Assembly (NCBI RefSeq): GCF_001428365.1
Contig: NZ_LMSH01000004.1
Span: forward strand, 124,001 to 188,000
From: Arthrobacter sp. Soil763
Lineage (GTDB): Bacteria; Actinomycetota; Actinomycetes; Actinomycetales; Micrococcaceae
DNA length: 64,000 bases
Direction of reading: 5' to 3'
The notes under the pieces are model-generated. The model was not told the DNA's origin and ran no database searches. It saw only the letters and a list, made by a program, of their open reading frames with translations. A program made the translations under genes and the position numbers. Of this stretch, positions 1-8,457 are shown one piece after another. Each line of letters opens with the position of its first letter. Positions within the stretch are counted from its first letter, which is position 1.

Positions 1-702
1 GCCGCGCGGCAGGTCATCTCCGGCATCGATATCCAGAACCCGGCCGCCGTGCGGGCCCTCGGCGGGAAGACCGGCTTCGCCGACGCGACGCCCGGGCTGC
101 AGATCACCGTGCCGGGCGCCGCGGACGCCGTCGTGGAAGTCAAGTTGTTTGGCCGGGACGGGCAAAAGCCGCTGCCCGGCGGCGGCGTCGTCACCGCCAA
201 GGCCGGGGCGGTCACGGAGATCCCGCTCGCGGGGGTGCCCGCGGGCCACTACACCGTCTCCGCCACCTCGGATGTCTCCTTCGCCGCCGCCGCCCGGATT
301 ACCCGCGGCCTGGACGCCGGGGAAGCCGCGGATTTCGCCTGGGCGCCGTCCTCGGGCAGGCTCGGCAGCCAGCACGTCGTGCCGATGCCGCAGAAGGGGG
401 AGCGGTTCCTGGTCTTCGGCGCGCCGGAGGGCCGGGCCAGAATCAGTTACACGCCGATCACCGCGGACGGCAAGGTCCGGGCCGCCGCCACCGCGGACAT
501 TGCCGGCGGAACCACCGCGTCCGTCCGGGTCCCGGACGACGTCGGAGGCTCACCCGTGGCGGGCTACCTCGTCTCCGCCTCGGGGGACGCCGCCTACGGC
601 GCGGTGCTGCTGCAGCAGGAGGGGCGCGCGGACATCGCGAGCGTCGCCGTCACGCCCGGCGCCGCCGGGAGTCAGGAAGTACCGGTCTCGCTCGGCTACT
701 AG
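1..702 (+). CDS. DUF5719-family protein, 3' part (cut by window edge)
   Basis: The reading frame is open from the first base of the window, so the 5' end lies outside; a GTG at 49 is internal and not the start. The visible 233 residues are Ala/Gly/Val-rich, without Cys, and read as alternating short beta-strand segments (for example VVEVKLFGRDG and HYTVSATSD), which suits an extracytoplasmic beta-rich domain. The assignment to DUF5719 rests mainly on context: in Arthrobacter-type genomes a DUF5719 gene precedes the zincin-like, DUF3499 and Trm112 genes found next here. The function of DUF5719 is unknown. It converges on the next gene, with a small GC hairpin between the stops. Confidence 0.6.
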   Translation, partial: AARQVISGIDIQNPAAVRALGGKTGFADATPGLQITVPGAADAVVEVKLFGRDGQKPLPGGGVVTAKAGAVTEIPLAGVPAGHYTVSATSDVSFAAAARITRGLDAGEAADFAWAPSSGRLGSQHVVPMPQKGERFLVFGAPEGRARISYTPITADGKVRAAATADIAGGTTASVRVPDDVGGSPVAGYLVSASGDAAYGAVLLQQEGRADIASVAVTPGAAGSQEVPVSLGY

Positions 703-708
703 GCCCGC

Positions 709-731
709 CCGCCGGCGCGCCCTGCCGGCGG
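709..731. terminator. GC hairpin between convergent genes
   Basis: An 8-bp perfect stem (709-716 with 724-731) closes a 7-nt loop between two convergent stop codons. There is no T-tract, so this is only a probable bidirectional terminator. Confidence 0.4.
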
Positions 732-764
732 CGCTTCTGAGGCGGCGCCGCTCCCCGGGCAGGG

Positions 765-1262
765 TCAGTAGCGGCGGCGGTACACCGGGTCCAGCGATTC
801 GGGCGGGACGCCCAGCATCTCCGCGGTGCGCTCGACCACGACGTCGTGCACGAGGTCCTGGAGTTCCTCGCGGCTGCCGCAGGCCTGTTCTACGACCCTG
901 CGGTAGAGCGTGATGACCGGGCCGTCCTCCGCCGTCGCCGGCGTGTACTCGCCCATCGGGGCGGGGGTGCCCTCGGCGACCAGCTGTTCGAGGCCGGGCG
1001 GGATTTCCTCCACCGCGAAGCGCACCCCGTCCAGCGGCTTGCCCCAGATGTCGTGCAGGCGCTGGGCCGAATCCAGGACGAAATCATCGAACCGGTCCGA
1101 GCGGGTCCGGTAACCGGGCAGCGTGGGCAGCATCAATTCCCCGCGGAGGCCCCGGCCGTGCCGGTTCCTGCGGCGTTGCCGGAAGCTCTTCCCCTTGCTG
1201 CCGCTGCCGGCGGGGTCAGCCAACCGGACCGTAAAGCCGGAATCATGGTGCGATGACTGCAT
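765..1262 (-). CDS. zincin-like metallopeptidase-family protein, degenerate active site
   Basis: 165 residues. A basic N-terminus (KGKSFRQRRRNRHGRG) precedes a compact domain with the family's features (FAVEEIPPG, VITLYRRVVEQACG). Where the Zincin_1 family usually has HExxH, this protein reads LVHDVVVERTAEMLGV: the first His is kept, the first Glu is Asp and the second His is missing, so zinc peptidase activity is doubtful. ATG 1262 is the chosen start; a TAGAGT box ends 6 nt before it and no Shine-Dalgarno is visible, suggesting a leaderless message. It is divergent from the DUF3499 gene. Substrate unknown. Confidence 0.7.
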   Translation of the reverse strand: MQSSHHDSGFTVRLADPAGSGSKGKSFRQRRRNRHGRGLRGELMLPTLPGYRTRSDRFDDFVLDSAQRLHDIWGKPLDGVRFAVEEIPPGLEQLVAEGTPAPMGEYTPATAEDGPVITLYRRVVEQACGSREELQDLVHDVVVERTAEMLGVPPESLDPVYRRRY

Positions 1263-1268
1263 ATCTCG

Positions 1269-1274
1269 ACTCTA
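1269..1274 (-). promoter_or_regulatory. -10 box (TAGAGT), leaderless gene
   Basis: TAGAGT on the minus strand ends 6 nt before the ATG at 1262. No good -35 is visible. Confidence 0.45.
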
Positions 1275-1403
1275 AACCCGGCGCCTGAATTCTGCGAGAC
1301 GGCTGCCCTGCGGCCGTTCTTCCCGCCCGCATCAGCGGTCAACCGGTAAGCGGTTTCCGCCCGGACCAGCGTTTCAATGCGCGGCTGCAGCCCCCGGGCG
1401 GAG

Positions 1404-1409
1404 TAACCT
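1404..1409 (+). promoter_or_regulatory. -10 box (TAACCT) before DUF3499 gene
   Basis: TAACCT ends 8 nt before the GTG at 1418, consistent with a transcript that begins at or next to the start codon. Confidence 0.4.
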
Positions 1410-1417
1410 GTGATGTC

Positions 1418-1807
1418 GTGGGTGCAATTCGTCAGTGTTCAAGGTCAGCCTGCCGCAATTCGGCGGTGGCGACTTTGACGTACGTCTATGCTGACTCCAC
1501 GGCCGTCCTCGGACCACTGGCCACCTACGCGGAACCGCACTGCTACGACCTGTGCGAACAGCACGCCGACACCCTCACCGTGCCGCGCGGCTGGGAGGTC
1601 CTGCGGCTCGCCATGCCGGCCACGCCGCCCGGCCCCGGACCCGACGACCTGCTCGCCCTGGCCAACGCGGTCCGTGAAGCCGCCGCCCGGCCCGCAGCTG
1701 CGGAGCCCGCCCAGGGCCGGCGCGCCGCGCACCCGGCGCTGGAAGCCCCGGCCCCGGCCGAGGGAACCCGCCGGGGGCACCTGCGTGTCCTGCGCGAACC
1801 CTCCTGA
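1418..1807 (+). CDS. DUF3499-family protein
   Basis: 129 residues from a GTG start. The N-terminal 60 residues carry paired metal-ligand-like residues: CSRSAC near residues 7-12 and CYDLCEQH around residue 45, which resembles a small zinc-ribbon. The second half is Ala/Pro-rich and probably disordered. The order zincin-like protein (divergent), DUF3499, Trm112 is a recurrent actinobacterial arrangement, which supports the family call. The biochemical role is unknown. No Shine-Dalgarno is seen; a -10-like TAACCT box lies just upstream. Confidence 0.75.
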   Translation: MGAIRQCSRSACRNSAVATLTYVYADSTAVLGPLATYAEPHCYDLCEQHADTLTVPRGWEVLRLAMPATPPGPGPDDLLALANAVREAAARPAAAEPAQGRRAAHPALEAPAPAEGTRRGHLRVLREPS

Positions 1808-1822
1808 GCGACGAACTGGCGG

Positions 1823-1828
1823 TAGGCT
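1823..1828 (+). promoter_or_regulatory. -10 box (TAGGCT) before Trm112-like gene
   Basis: TAGGCT lies 61 nt before the ATG at 1890 in the gap after DUF3499. The same hexamer precedes several other genes in this window. Confidence 0.35.
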
Positions 1829-1889
1829 GGGAACCGAACTTTCCGAACGCCACCGGCGCCGTCGGCGCCGCCCCCAGGGAGCCTTTACC

Positions 1890-2132
1890 ATGTCGCTGAT
1901 CAGTCCCGAGCTGCTGTCCGTCCTGCGTTGCCCCGTGACCGGCTCCGCGCTGGTCCAGGAAGGCGAGGAACTCGTCGCCGCCGCCCCCGACGCCGAGGGC
2001 CGCCAACTGCGGTACGCAATCGAAGACGGCATCCCGCTGCTGCTCCCGCCGGAACTGCTCGCGGCGGCCACCGCCGCCCCCTCCGACCAGCACGACGGCG
2101 GCCGCAGCGGCGGCCGCCACGCCGCGGAGTAG
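1890..2132 (+). CDS. Trm112-family protein
   Basis: 80 residues beginning MSLISPELLSVLRCPVTG. The LLSVLRCP segment and the later YAIEDGIPLLLP segment are the hallmarks of Trm112/YcaR-type small proteins, which act as partners or stabilisers of SAM-dependent methyltransferases. Only one of the usual zinc-ligand cysteines is present (RCP), so this copy probably does not bind zinc. An AGGGAG Shine-Dalgarno ends 8 nt before the ATG. The C-terminal 20 residues are His/Gly/Arg-rich. It sits directly upstream of adenosylhomocysteinase, which removes the methylation by-product; a link is plausible but inferred. Confidence 0.8.
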   Translation: MSLISPELLSVLRCPVTGSALVQEGEELVAAAPDAEGRQLRYAIEDGIPLLLPPELLAAATAAPSDQHDGGRSGGRHAAE

Positions 2133-2228
2133 GCACCCGGCGGCGCGGCAGCCGCCCATCGGAGTCCGCCTCGGCTCCGAACCACTCCCAGCCCCACGCT
2201 TCCATTCCGGCTAGTACAAAGGATTCCC

Positions 2229-3707
<1,479 letters not shown>

Positions 3708-3734
3708 CAGCACGCCCGGCGGGCGGCGCGGTTG

Positions 3735-3779
3735 CGAAAAGGGGGTTCCGGACCTGCTGGTGCGGAGCCCCCTTTTTCG
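3735..3779 (+). terminator. rho-independent terminator after ahcY
   Basis: A 16-bp near-perfect stem (3735-3750 with 3763-3779, core GGGGG/CCCCC) is flanked by an A-run on the left and a T-run on the right, the classic intrinsic and possibly bidirectional terminator form. Confidence 0.85.
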
Positions 3780-3827
3780 TAACCGGATCGTGCCGCAGCC
3801 TGCGGCTGCCACCGCCGGAACGTCGCC

Positions 3828-3833
3828 TATGCT
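3828..3833 (+). promoter_or_regulatory. -10 box (TATGCT) before first L,D-transpeptidase
   Basis: TATGCT lies about 90 nt before GTG 3924 and after the ahcY terminator, so it is the best candidate promoter for the transpeptidase pair. Confidence 0.35.
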
Positions 3834-3923
3834 GGCAGGGTAACGCCTGCATCGGCGGTGCCCGTGGAGGCCAGGAGCGCCCGCCACCCAGCCGATGTCC
3901 GAGGCCCGGAAGGACCGAGTATT

Positions 3924-5150
3924 GTGAACGCCCCCAAACGCTGGAGTACCGGCCGGAAAGCCGCCGTGCTGGCTGCAGCGTGCGCCCTGGCCGCCGGAGG
4001 CGGCGTCTTCGCCGCGGCCGGGCCGCTGGCCCACCCGTCCTTCGCCTCCGAGGCCGCCACCCCGGAGCGGTCGACCCAGGGGCTGGCCTTTCCCGTCGTG
4101 CCGCCGCTCCAGCTCGCCGCGGCACCCGCGGACTCCGCCGTGCAGGTCAACCCGGCCGCGCCGGTGACCCTGAAGGTCGGCAACGGGCGGATCGAGCGCG
4201 CCGCCCTGACCAGCGAAGCGGGCAAGGCCGTGACCGGAACGCTCGCCGCCGACGGCTCCACGTGGGCCGCCACCGGGCCGCTGGACTTCAACACCCGCTA
4301 CACCTACAGCTACTCCGTCGTCGACGCGGCGGGCCGCAGCACGGACGCCACCCGCAGCTTCACGACCGTGACCACCGCGAACGAGGCGGACGCAGCCATC
4401 TACCCGCTGGACGGCATGAAGGTGGGCGTGGCGCAGCCGCTTCAGCTGACCTTCAGCGAACCGGTGCTCAACCGCGCCGCCGTGGAGAAAGCGATCAAGG
4501 TCCGCTCCACGTCCGGCCAGCCCGGGGACTTCCACTGGTACAGCAACACCATGGTCCGGTACCGGCCGCAGACCTTCTGGGCGGCCAACAGCACGGTCAC
4601 GATGGACATCAAGCTCTTCGGCGTCGACCTGGGCAAGGGGCAGATCGGCAACTTCAACAAGGTCGTCACCGTGCACATCGGCGACAAGAAGATCGCCTAC
4701 GCCGACGCCAAGGCCCACACCTTCACCGCCACCATCAACGGCCGGAAGGTCGGCCAGTGGCCCGCGACCCTGGGCGACACCAGGTTCCCCTCGGCCCGGG
4801 GCTACCTGGTCTTCATGGAGAAGTACCGGGTGGAGCACATGGACGCCTCCACGATCGGGCTCAAACCGGGGGACCCGGCCTACTACGGCCAGTTGGACGT
4901 CAACTACGCCACCCGGCTGACCCCCAGCGGCGAGTTCATCCACCAGGCCACCGACTCCGCGATGCCGTTCCTCGGCAAGGCGAACCTCTCCCACGGCTGC
5001 GTCGGCCTGGGCCCCGCCGGGGCGAAGTGGGTTTTTGAGAACATGACCACCGGCGACGTGGTCCAGGTAGTCAACACCGAGGGTGACTACGCCGCCTTCG
5101 ACGACGGGTTCGGGGACTGGAACATCCCCTGGGCCAAGTACGCCAACTGA
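3924..5150 (+). CDS. L,D-transpeptidase, Ig-like plus YkuD (copy 1)
   Basis: 408 residues from GTG 3924, chosen because GGAAGGA lies 9 nt upstream and the sequence then begins with a short basic stretch and a hydrophobic signal segment (AAVLAAACALAAGGG). Two Ig-like repeats follow (roughly residues 55-260, including DFNTRYTYSYSVVDAAG and LTFSEPVLNRAAVEKA). The C-terminal YkuD domain carries the catalytic motif FIHQ...NLSHGCVGL, with Cys as nucleophile. Such enzymes form 3-3 cross-links in peptidoglycan outside the membrane. The next gene is a paralogue 19 nt downstream. Confidence 0.9.
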   Translation: MNAPKRWSTGRKAAVLAAACALAAGGGVFAAAGPLAHPSFASEAATPERSTQGLAFPVVPPLQLAAAPADSAVQVNPAAPVTLKVGNGRIERAALTSEAGKAVTGTLAADGSTWAATGPLDFNTRYTYSYSVVDAAGRSTDATRSFTTVTTANEADAAIYPLDGMKVGVAQPLQLTFSEPVLNRAAVEKAIKVRSTSGQPGDFHWYSNTMVRYRPQTFWAANSTVTMDIKLFGVDLGKGQIGNFNKVVTVHIGDKKIAYADAKAHTFTATINGRKVGQWPATLGDTRFPSARGYLVFMEKYRVEHMDASTIGLKPGDPAYYGQLDVNYATRLTPSGEFIHQATDSAMPFLGKANLSHGCVGLGPAGAKWVFENMTTGDVVQVVNTEGDYAAFDDGFGDWNIPWAKYAN

Positions 5151-5169
5151 TCAGGACGGACGAATAATC

Positions 5170-6414
5170 ATGGGGACCGGGGGCGCCGCGCGCGGCGGAC
5201 GCAGTAACACAGGCAAGATGCTGGCGGTGGCAGGGCTCTGCCTGGCCGTCGGCGCCGGCGGAATCGGCGTCGCCACCGCACCGGTCTGGGCGGACAGCGA
5301 GCTGCCCTCGGAAGCGGCATCGCCGCTGCGCAACGTCGCCGGCCTGGCCGCCCCGGTGGTCAAACCCGTCGAACTCGGCGTCACGCCGACCGACGGCGCC
5401 CGGGACGTCAACCCGGCGTCGCTCCCCGCGGTCAAGGCCGTCAACGGCGCCGTCAAGGACGTGGTGCTGCAGTCCGAGAGCGGCGCCCCGGTCCCCGGGA
5501 CGGTGAGCGCCGACGGTTCCACCTGGACCGCGGGGGAGCCCCTGGACTTCAACACCCGGTACAGCTACCGCTTCACCATCGTCGACGGCGCCGGCCGGGA
5601 AACGACGAAGGAACAAAGCTTCGCGACCGTCGGCACGGCCAATGAGGCGGACGCCGCCGTTTATCCCCTCGACGGGAGCACCATTGGCGCCGGGCAGCCG
5701 ATCGAGATCGTCTTCAGCGAACCGGTCCTGAACAAGACGGCCATGGAGAAGGCCGTCGCCGTCAAGGTTTCGTCGCGCCAGGCCGTCGCCTGGCGCTGGT
5801 ATTCGGACCGCCGCGTCCGGATCCGGCCGGAGAAGTTCTGGGCCGCGAACACCAAAATCACGGTGGACCTTAAGCTCTTCGGCGTCGACTTCGGCAATGG
5901 CATGGTCGGCAACTCCAACGTCCCGGTCTCCTTCACGGTCGGGCCGCAGCGGATCGCCGTCGTGGACGACGTCACCAAGACCATGAAGGTGTACTTCAAC
6001 GGGAAGCTGGTCCGCACGGCGCCGGTCACCCTCGGCGGCGAGGACTGGCTCTCGCCCTCCGGCTATGCGGTCATCATGGAGCAGGAGCGCCGGTCCAAAT
6101 TCAACGCCGGCAGCATCGGGCTCAAGCCCGGCGACAAGGGCTACTACCCGCCGCTGACGGTCGAGTACGCGAACCGGCTGACGACCTCGGGAGTCTACGT
6201 CCACCAGGCGCTGAAGTCTGCCTGGGGCGCGGTGGGCCGGTTCAACGTCTCGCACGGCTGCGTCGGGCTGCTGCCCGCGGACGCCCAGTGGTTCTTCAGC
6301 AACATGAAGACCGGCGACGTCGTCCAGACCCTGAATACCGGGGCCGCGCCGGTGGAACCGCTCGAAGGGTTCGGCGACTGGAACATCCCCTGGGCGCAGT
6401 ACGCCAAACGCTGA
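5170..6414 (+). CDS. L,D-transpeptidase, Ig-like plus YkuD (copy 2)
   Basis: 414 residues from ATG 5170, 19 nt after the previous stop, with AGGACGGA upstream; the frame is also open upstream but that part overlaps copy 1. Same order as copy 1: basic N-terminus, hydrophobic segment (MLAVAGLCLAVGAGG), two Ig-like repeats (DFNTRYSYRFTIVDGAG, IVFSEPVLNKTAMEKA) and a YkuD domain with VHQA...NVSHGCVGL. The shared landmarks and matching C-termini (GFGDWNIPWAQYAK) point to tandem duplication. Probably co-transcribed and active on peptidoglycan cross-links; the division of labour is unknown. Confidence 0.9.
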   Translation: MGTGGAARGGRSNTGKMLAVAGLCLAVGAGGIGVATAPVWADSELPSEAASPLRNVAGLAAPVVKPVELGVTPTDGARDVNPASLPAVKAVNGAVKDVVLQSESGAPVPGTVSADGSTWTAGEPLDFNTRYSYRFTIVDGAGRETTKEQSFATVGTANEADAAVYPLDGSTIGAGQPIEIVFSEPVLNKTAMEKAVAVKVSSRQAVAWRWYSDRRVRIRPEKFWAANTKITVDLKLFGVDFGNGMVGNSNVPVSFTVGPQRIAVVDDVTKTMKVYFNGKLVRTAPVTLGGEDWLSPSGYAVIMEQERRSKFNAGSIGLKPGDKGYYPPLTVEYANRLTTSGVYVHQALKSAWGAVGRFNVSHGCVGLLPADAQWFFSNMKTGDVVQTLNTGAAPVEPLEGFGDWNIPWAQYAKR

Positions 6415-6451
6415 TTGTCGGTCCGGCGGGCCGCGCTTCGGCGCGCCGCGG

Positions 6452-7258
6452 TCAGCGGCTGCGGGCGTGCGGCAGCCGGCGGAGCCGGGCGCCCAGGCGC
6501 GTGCTGCGCTCCCGTGCCGCCTCCAGCCGGCCCAGCTCGCGCCGGCTGCGTTCGCCCAGGACTGCCGCCAGGTAGTCCTCCGGCCCCGTTCCGGCCGGCG
6601 GCGGGGGAGCGACATGGGCGGCGACCTCGGTGGCCAGCGACTGCGCCAGCGCAGCGCGGGAGGCCGGGGCCATCCGGCCGGCCTGGCGCAGGAAGAGCGA
6701 GGCCCGCCGGGCCGCAGCATCCGGAATCCGGCCGATGTCCGCGGCCGCCACCCACGGCTGCAGCTGGTATGGAACCCGGTGCAGCACCGGCGGTTCGGCC
6801 CGCACCCGGCGCCGCAGCGCGTAGGTCCCCGCCACGAGGTCCCCGAGCCGCTTTGACTTGCCGTTGAACAGCGCAACGGCCACCGCCAGGCCCCCGAGCG
6901 TGGCATAAATCTCCAGGAAACCGACCAGCCCCCGGATCAGTGCGTGCCGGAAACGGATGGAGCCGCCGTCGTCGCGCACAATCCGCAGCCCGGTGGCCAG
7001 CTTGCCGACCGAGAGGCCGCGGCTGAGCGTCTCCACGCCGACCGGGACCACCACGAAGCTGAACACGACCGCCACCGTGAACAGGGCACGGAGGGCGGCG
7101 TCATCCAGTTTGGGGGCGGCCGCGGCGACCAGGGACACTATGATCCAGAGCAGGGCAACATTCACCACAACATCGAGCAGCAGCCCCAGTGCACGGGCCG
7201 CGAACGACGCCGGACGCAGCTCAAGGACGACGGCCTCGCCGGTGATGATTGAACTCAA
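6452..7258 (-). CDS. RDD-family membrane protein
   Basis: 268 residues. TTG 7258 is preferred: a GAGGAG Shine-Dalgarno lies about 12 nt upstream and a TAGACT -10 box sits at 7290-7295, whereas starts further upstream would run into the divergent neighbour. The first half holds the RDD domain (SFAARALGLLLDVVVN, hydrophobic helices, GLSVGKLATGLRIV, a third helix), then a charged C-terminal half (SLFLRQAGRMAP, RRELGRLEAARERSTRLG). RDD proteins are membrane proteins, some linked to ion or osmolyte transport. The pairing with a SpoIIM-family gene is common in actinobacteria. Confidence 0.85.
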   Translation of the reverse strand: MSSIITGEAVVLELRPASFAARALGLLLDVVVNVALLWIIVSLVAAAAPKLDDAALRALFTVAVVFSFVVVPVGVETLSRGLSVGKLATGLRIVRDDGGSIRFRHALIRGLVGFLEIYATLGGLAVAVALFNGKSKRLGDLVAGTYALRRRVRAEPPVLHRVPYQLQPWVAAADIGRIPDAAARRASLFLRQAGRMAPASRAALAQSLATEVAAHVAPPPPAGTGPEDYLAAVLGERSRRELGRLEAARERSTRLGARLRRLPHARSR

Positions 7259-7289
7259 TGCGGCCCCCGCTCCTCTGCCAGTCAGGCAC

Positions 7290-7295
7290 AGTCTA
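7290..7295 (-). promoter_or_regulatory. -10 box (TAGACT) for RDD gene
   Basis: TAGACT on the minus strand predicts a start of transcription about 25 nt before TTG 7258, leaving room for the GAGGAG ribosome binding site. Confidence 0.5.
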
Positions 7296-7327
7296 ACCAC
7301 CCTCCGCGGCAGGCTTGGGGGTGGGGC

Positions 7328-7333
7328 TATGGT
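7328..7333 (+). promoter_or_regulatory. -10 box (TATGGT), leaderless SpoIIM-family gene
   Basis: TATGGT ends 6 nt before the GTG at 7340, the spacing expected for a leaderless transcript. It forms a divergent promoter pair with 7290-7295. Confidence 0.5.
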
Positions 7334-7339
7334 GGTGCC

Positions 7340-8332
7340 GTGGACATCGAGGCGTTCGCCCTGGTCAACGGGGCCAAGTGGGCCAGGCTGCACGCCCTGG
7401 CGCACCAGCGCAGGCTCAGCGGCGCGGACGCCGACGAACTGCTCCGGCTCTACCAGGAGGCATCGGCGGACCTGTCGCTGCTGCGGTCCCTGGAACCGGA
7501 GAGCACACTTTCCTCGTCGCTTTCAGCCACCCTGGCCCAGGCCCGCACCCGGTTCACGGGCGCCCGGTCCAACTTCACCGAAGACCTGGCCCGGTTCTTC
7601 GTCATCGCCCTGCCCGCCGCCCTGTACCGGATCCGCTGGCTGACCCTGTGGTGCGGGCTGGCCTTCTGCCTGATCGCCGCGGCCTACGCGGCCTGGATCG
7701 GTACATCCCCGGAGGCGCTGCGCGCACTGGGCTCGGATGCGCAGGTCCGCCGCTACGTGGACGAGGACTTCATCGACTACTACTCCGAGAACCCTGCCGC
7801 GTCCTTCGCCGGCCTGGTCTGGACCAACAACGCCTGGATCGCCGCCCAGGCGGTGGCCCTGGGGATCACCGGGTTCTGGGTCCCGATGATCCTGGTGGCG
7901 AACGCGCAGGGCGTGGGCGTCGCCGCCGGAGTCTTCGCCGCCACCGGCAAGCTCGACGTCTTCTTCAGCTACATCCTGCCGCACGGGCTGATGGAACTGA
8001 CGGCGGTATTCGTCGCCAGCGCGGCGGGCCTGCGGATCTTCTGGGCCGCCGTGGCGCCCGGACCGTACCGCCGCTCGCAGGCGATTGCCGCCGAGGGCCG
8101 GTCGCTCGTCACGGTCGCCCTTGGGCTGGTCCTGGTGCTGCTGGTCTCCGGCGTGGTCGAAGGGTTCGTGACCCCCAGCGGGCTTCCGGTCTGGGCCAAG
8201 ATCACCATCGGCGCCGGGGTCCTGGCCGGCTACTGGTTCTACGTCCTGCGCTACGGCGGCGCGGCCCACCGCGCCGGGGCCCGCGGGGACCTCGACGGCG
8301 GCGACGCCGGCTACGCCGAAATATCCGCCTGA
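7340..8332 (+). CDS. SpoIIM-family (DUF95) membrane protein
   Basis: 330 residues starting VDIEAFALVNGAKWARL, the usual beginning of actinobacterial SpoIIM/DUF95 proteins. A cytoplasmic helical N-terminus (LYQEASADLSLLRSLEPES) is followed by several membrane segments: near LTLWCGLAFCLIAAAYA, a middle pair around GLVWTNNAWIAAQAVALG with the family-typical HGLMELTAVF, and a final one near LVLVLLVSGVVEGFVTP. In non-sporulating actinobacteria the role is unknown but membrane remodelling has been proposed. It is divergent from the RDD gene with only 81 nt between the starts. Confidence 0.88.
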   Translation: MDIEAFALVNGAKWARLHALAHQRRLSGADADELLRLYQEASADLSLLRSLEPESTLSSSLSATLAQARTRFTGARSNFTEDLARFFVIALPAALYRIRWLTLWCGLAFCLIAAAYAAWIGTSPEALRALGSDAQVRRYVDEDFIDYYSENPAASFAGLVWTNNAWIAAQAVALGITGFWVPMILVANAQGVGVAAGVFAATGKLDVFFSYILPHGLMELTAVFVASAAGLRIFWAAVAPGPYRRSQAIAAEGRSLVTVALGLVLVLLVSGVVEGFVTPSGLPVWAKITIGAGVLAGYWFYVLRYGGAAHRAGARGDLDGGDAGYAEISA

Positions 8333-8381
8333 ATCGGCCCGACCCCGGGGTGGCACCTCGCCCGGGCTAAGGCGCGGACGG

Positions 8382-8387
8382 TAGGCT
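8382..8387 (+). promoter_or_regulatory. -10 box (TAGGCT) before DUF1461 gene
   Basis: TAGGCT lies 70 nt before GTG 8458 in the gap after the SpoIIM-family gene. Confidence 0.35.
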
Positions 8388-8457
8388 CGGTGTCAGATAT
8401 GTGGCGGTGCCGGGCCCAGCCCCCGGCAGCGCGGAACCCTACGGAAGCGAAGCTGCA

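Noticed and set aside
2133..2228. SAH riboswitch upstream of ahcY
   Set aside because: The 96-nt gap shows no match to the conserved core I know and is too short to hold the full fold and expression platform.
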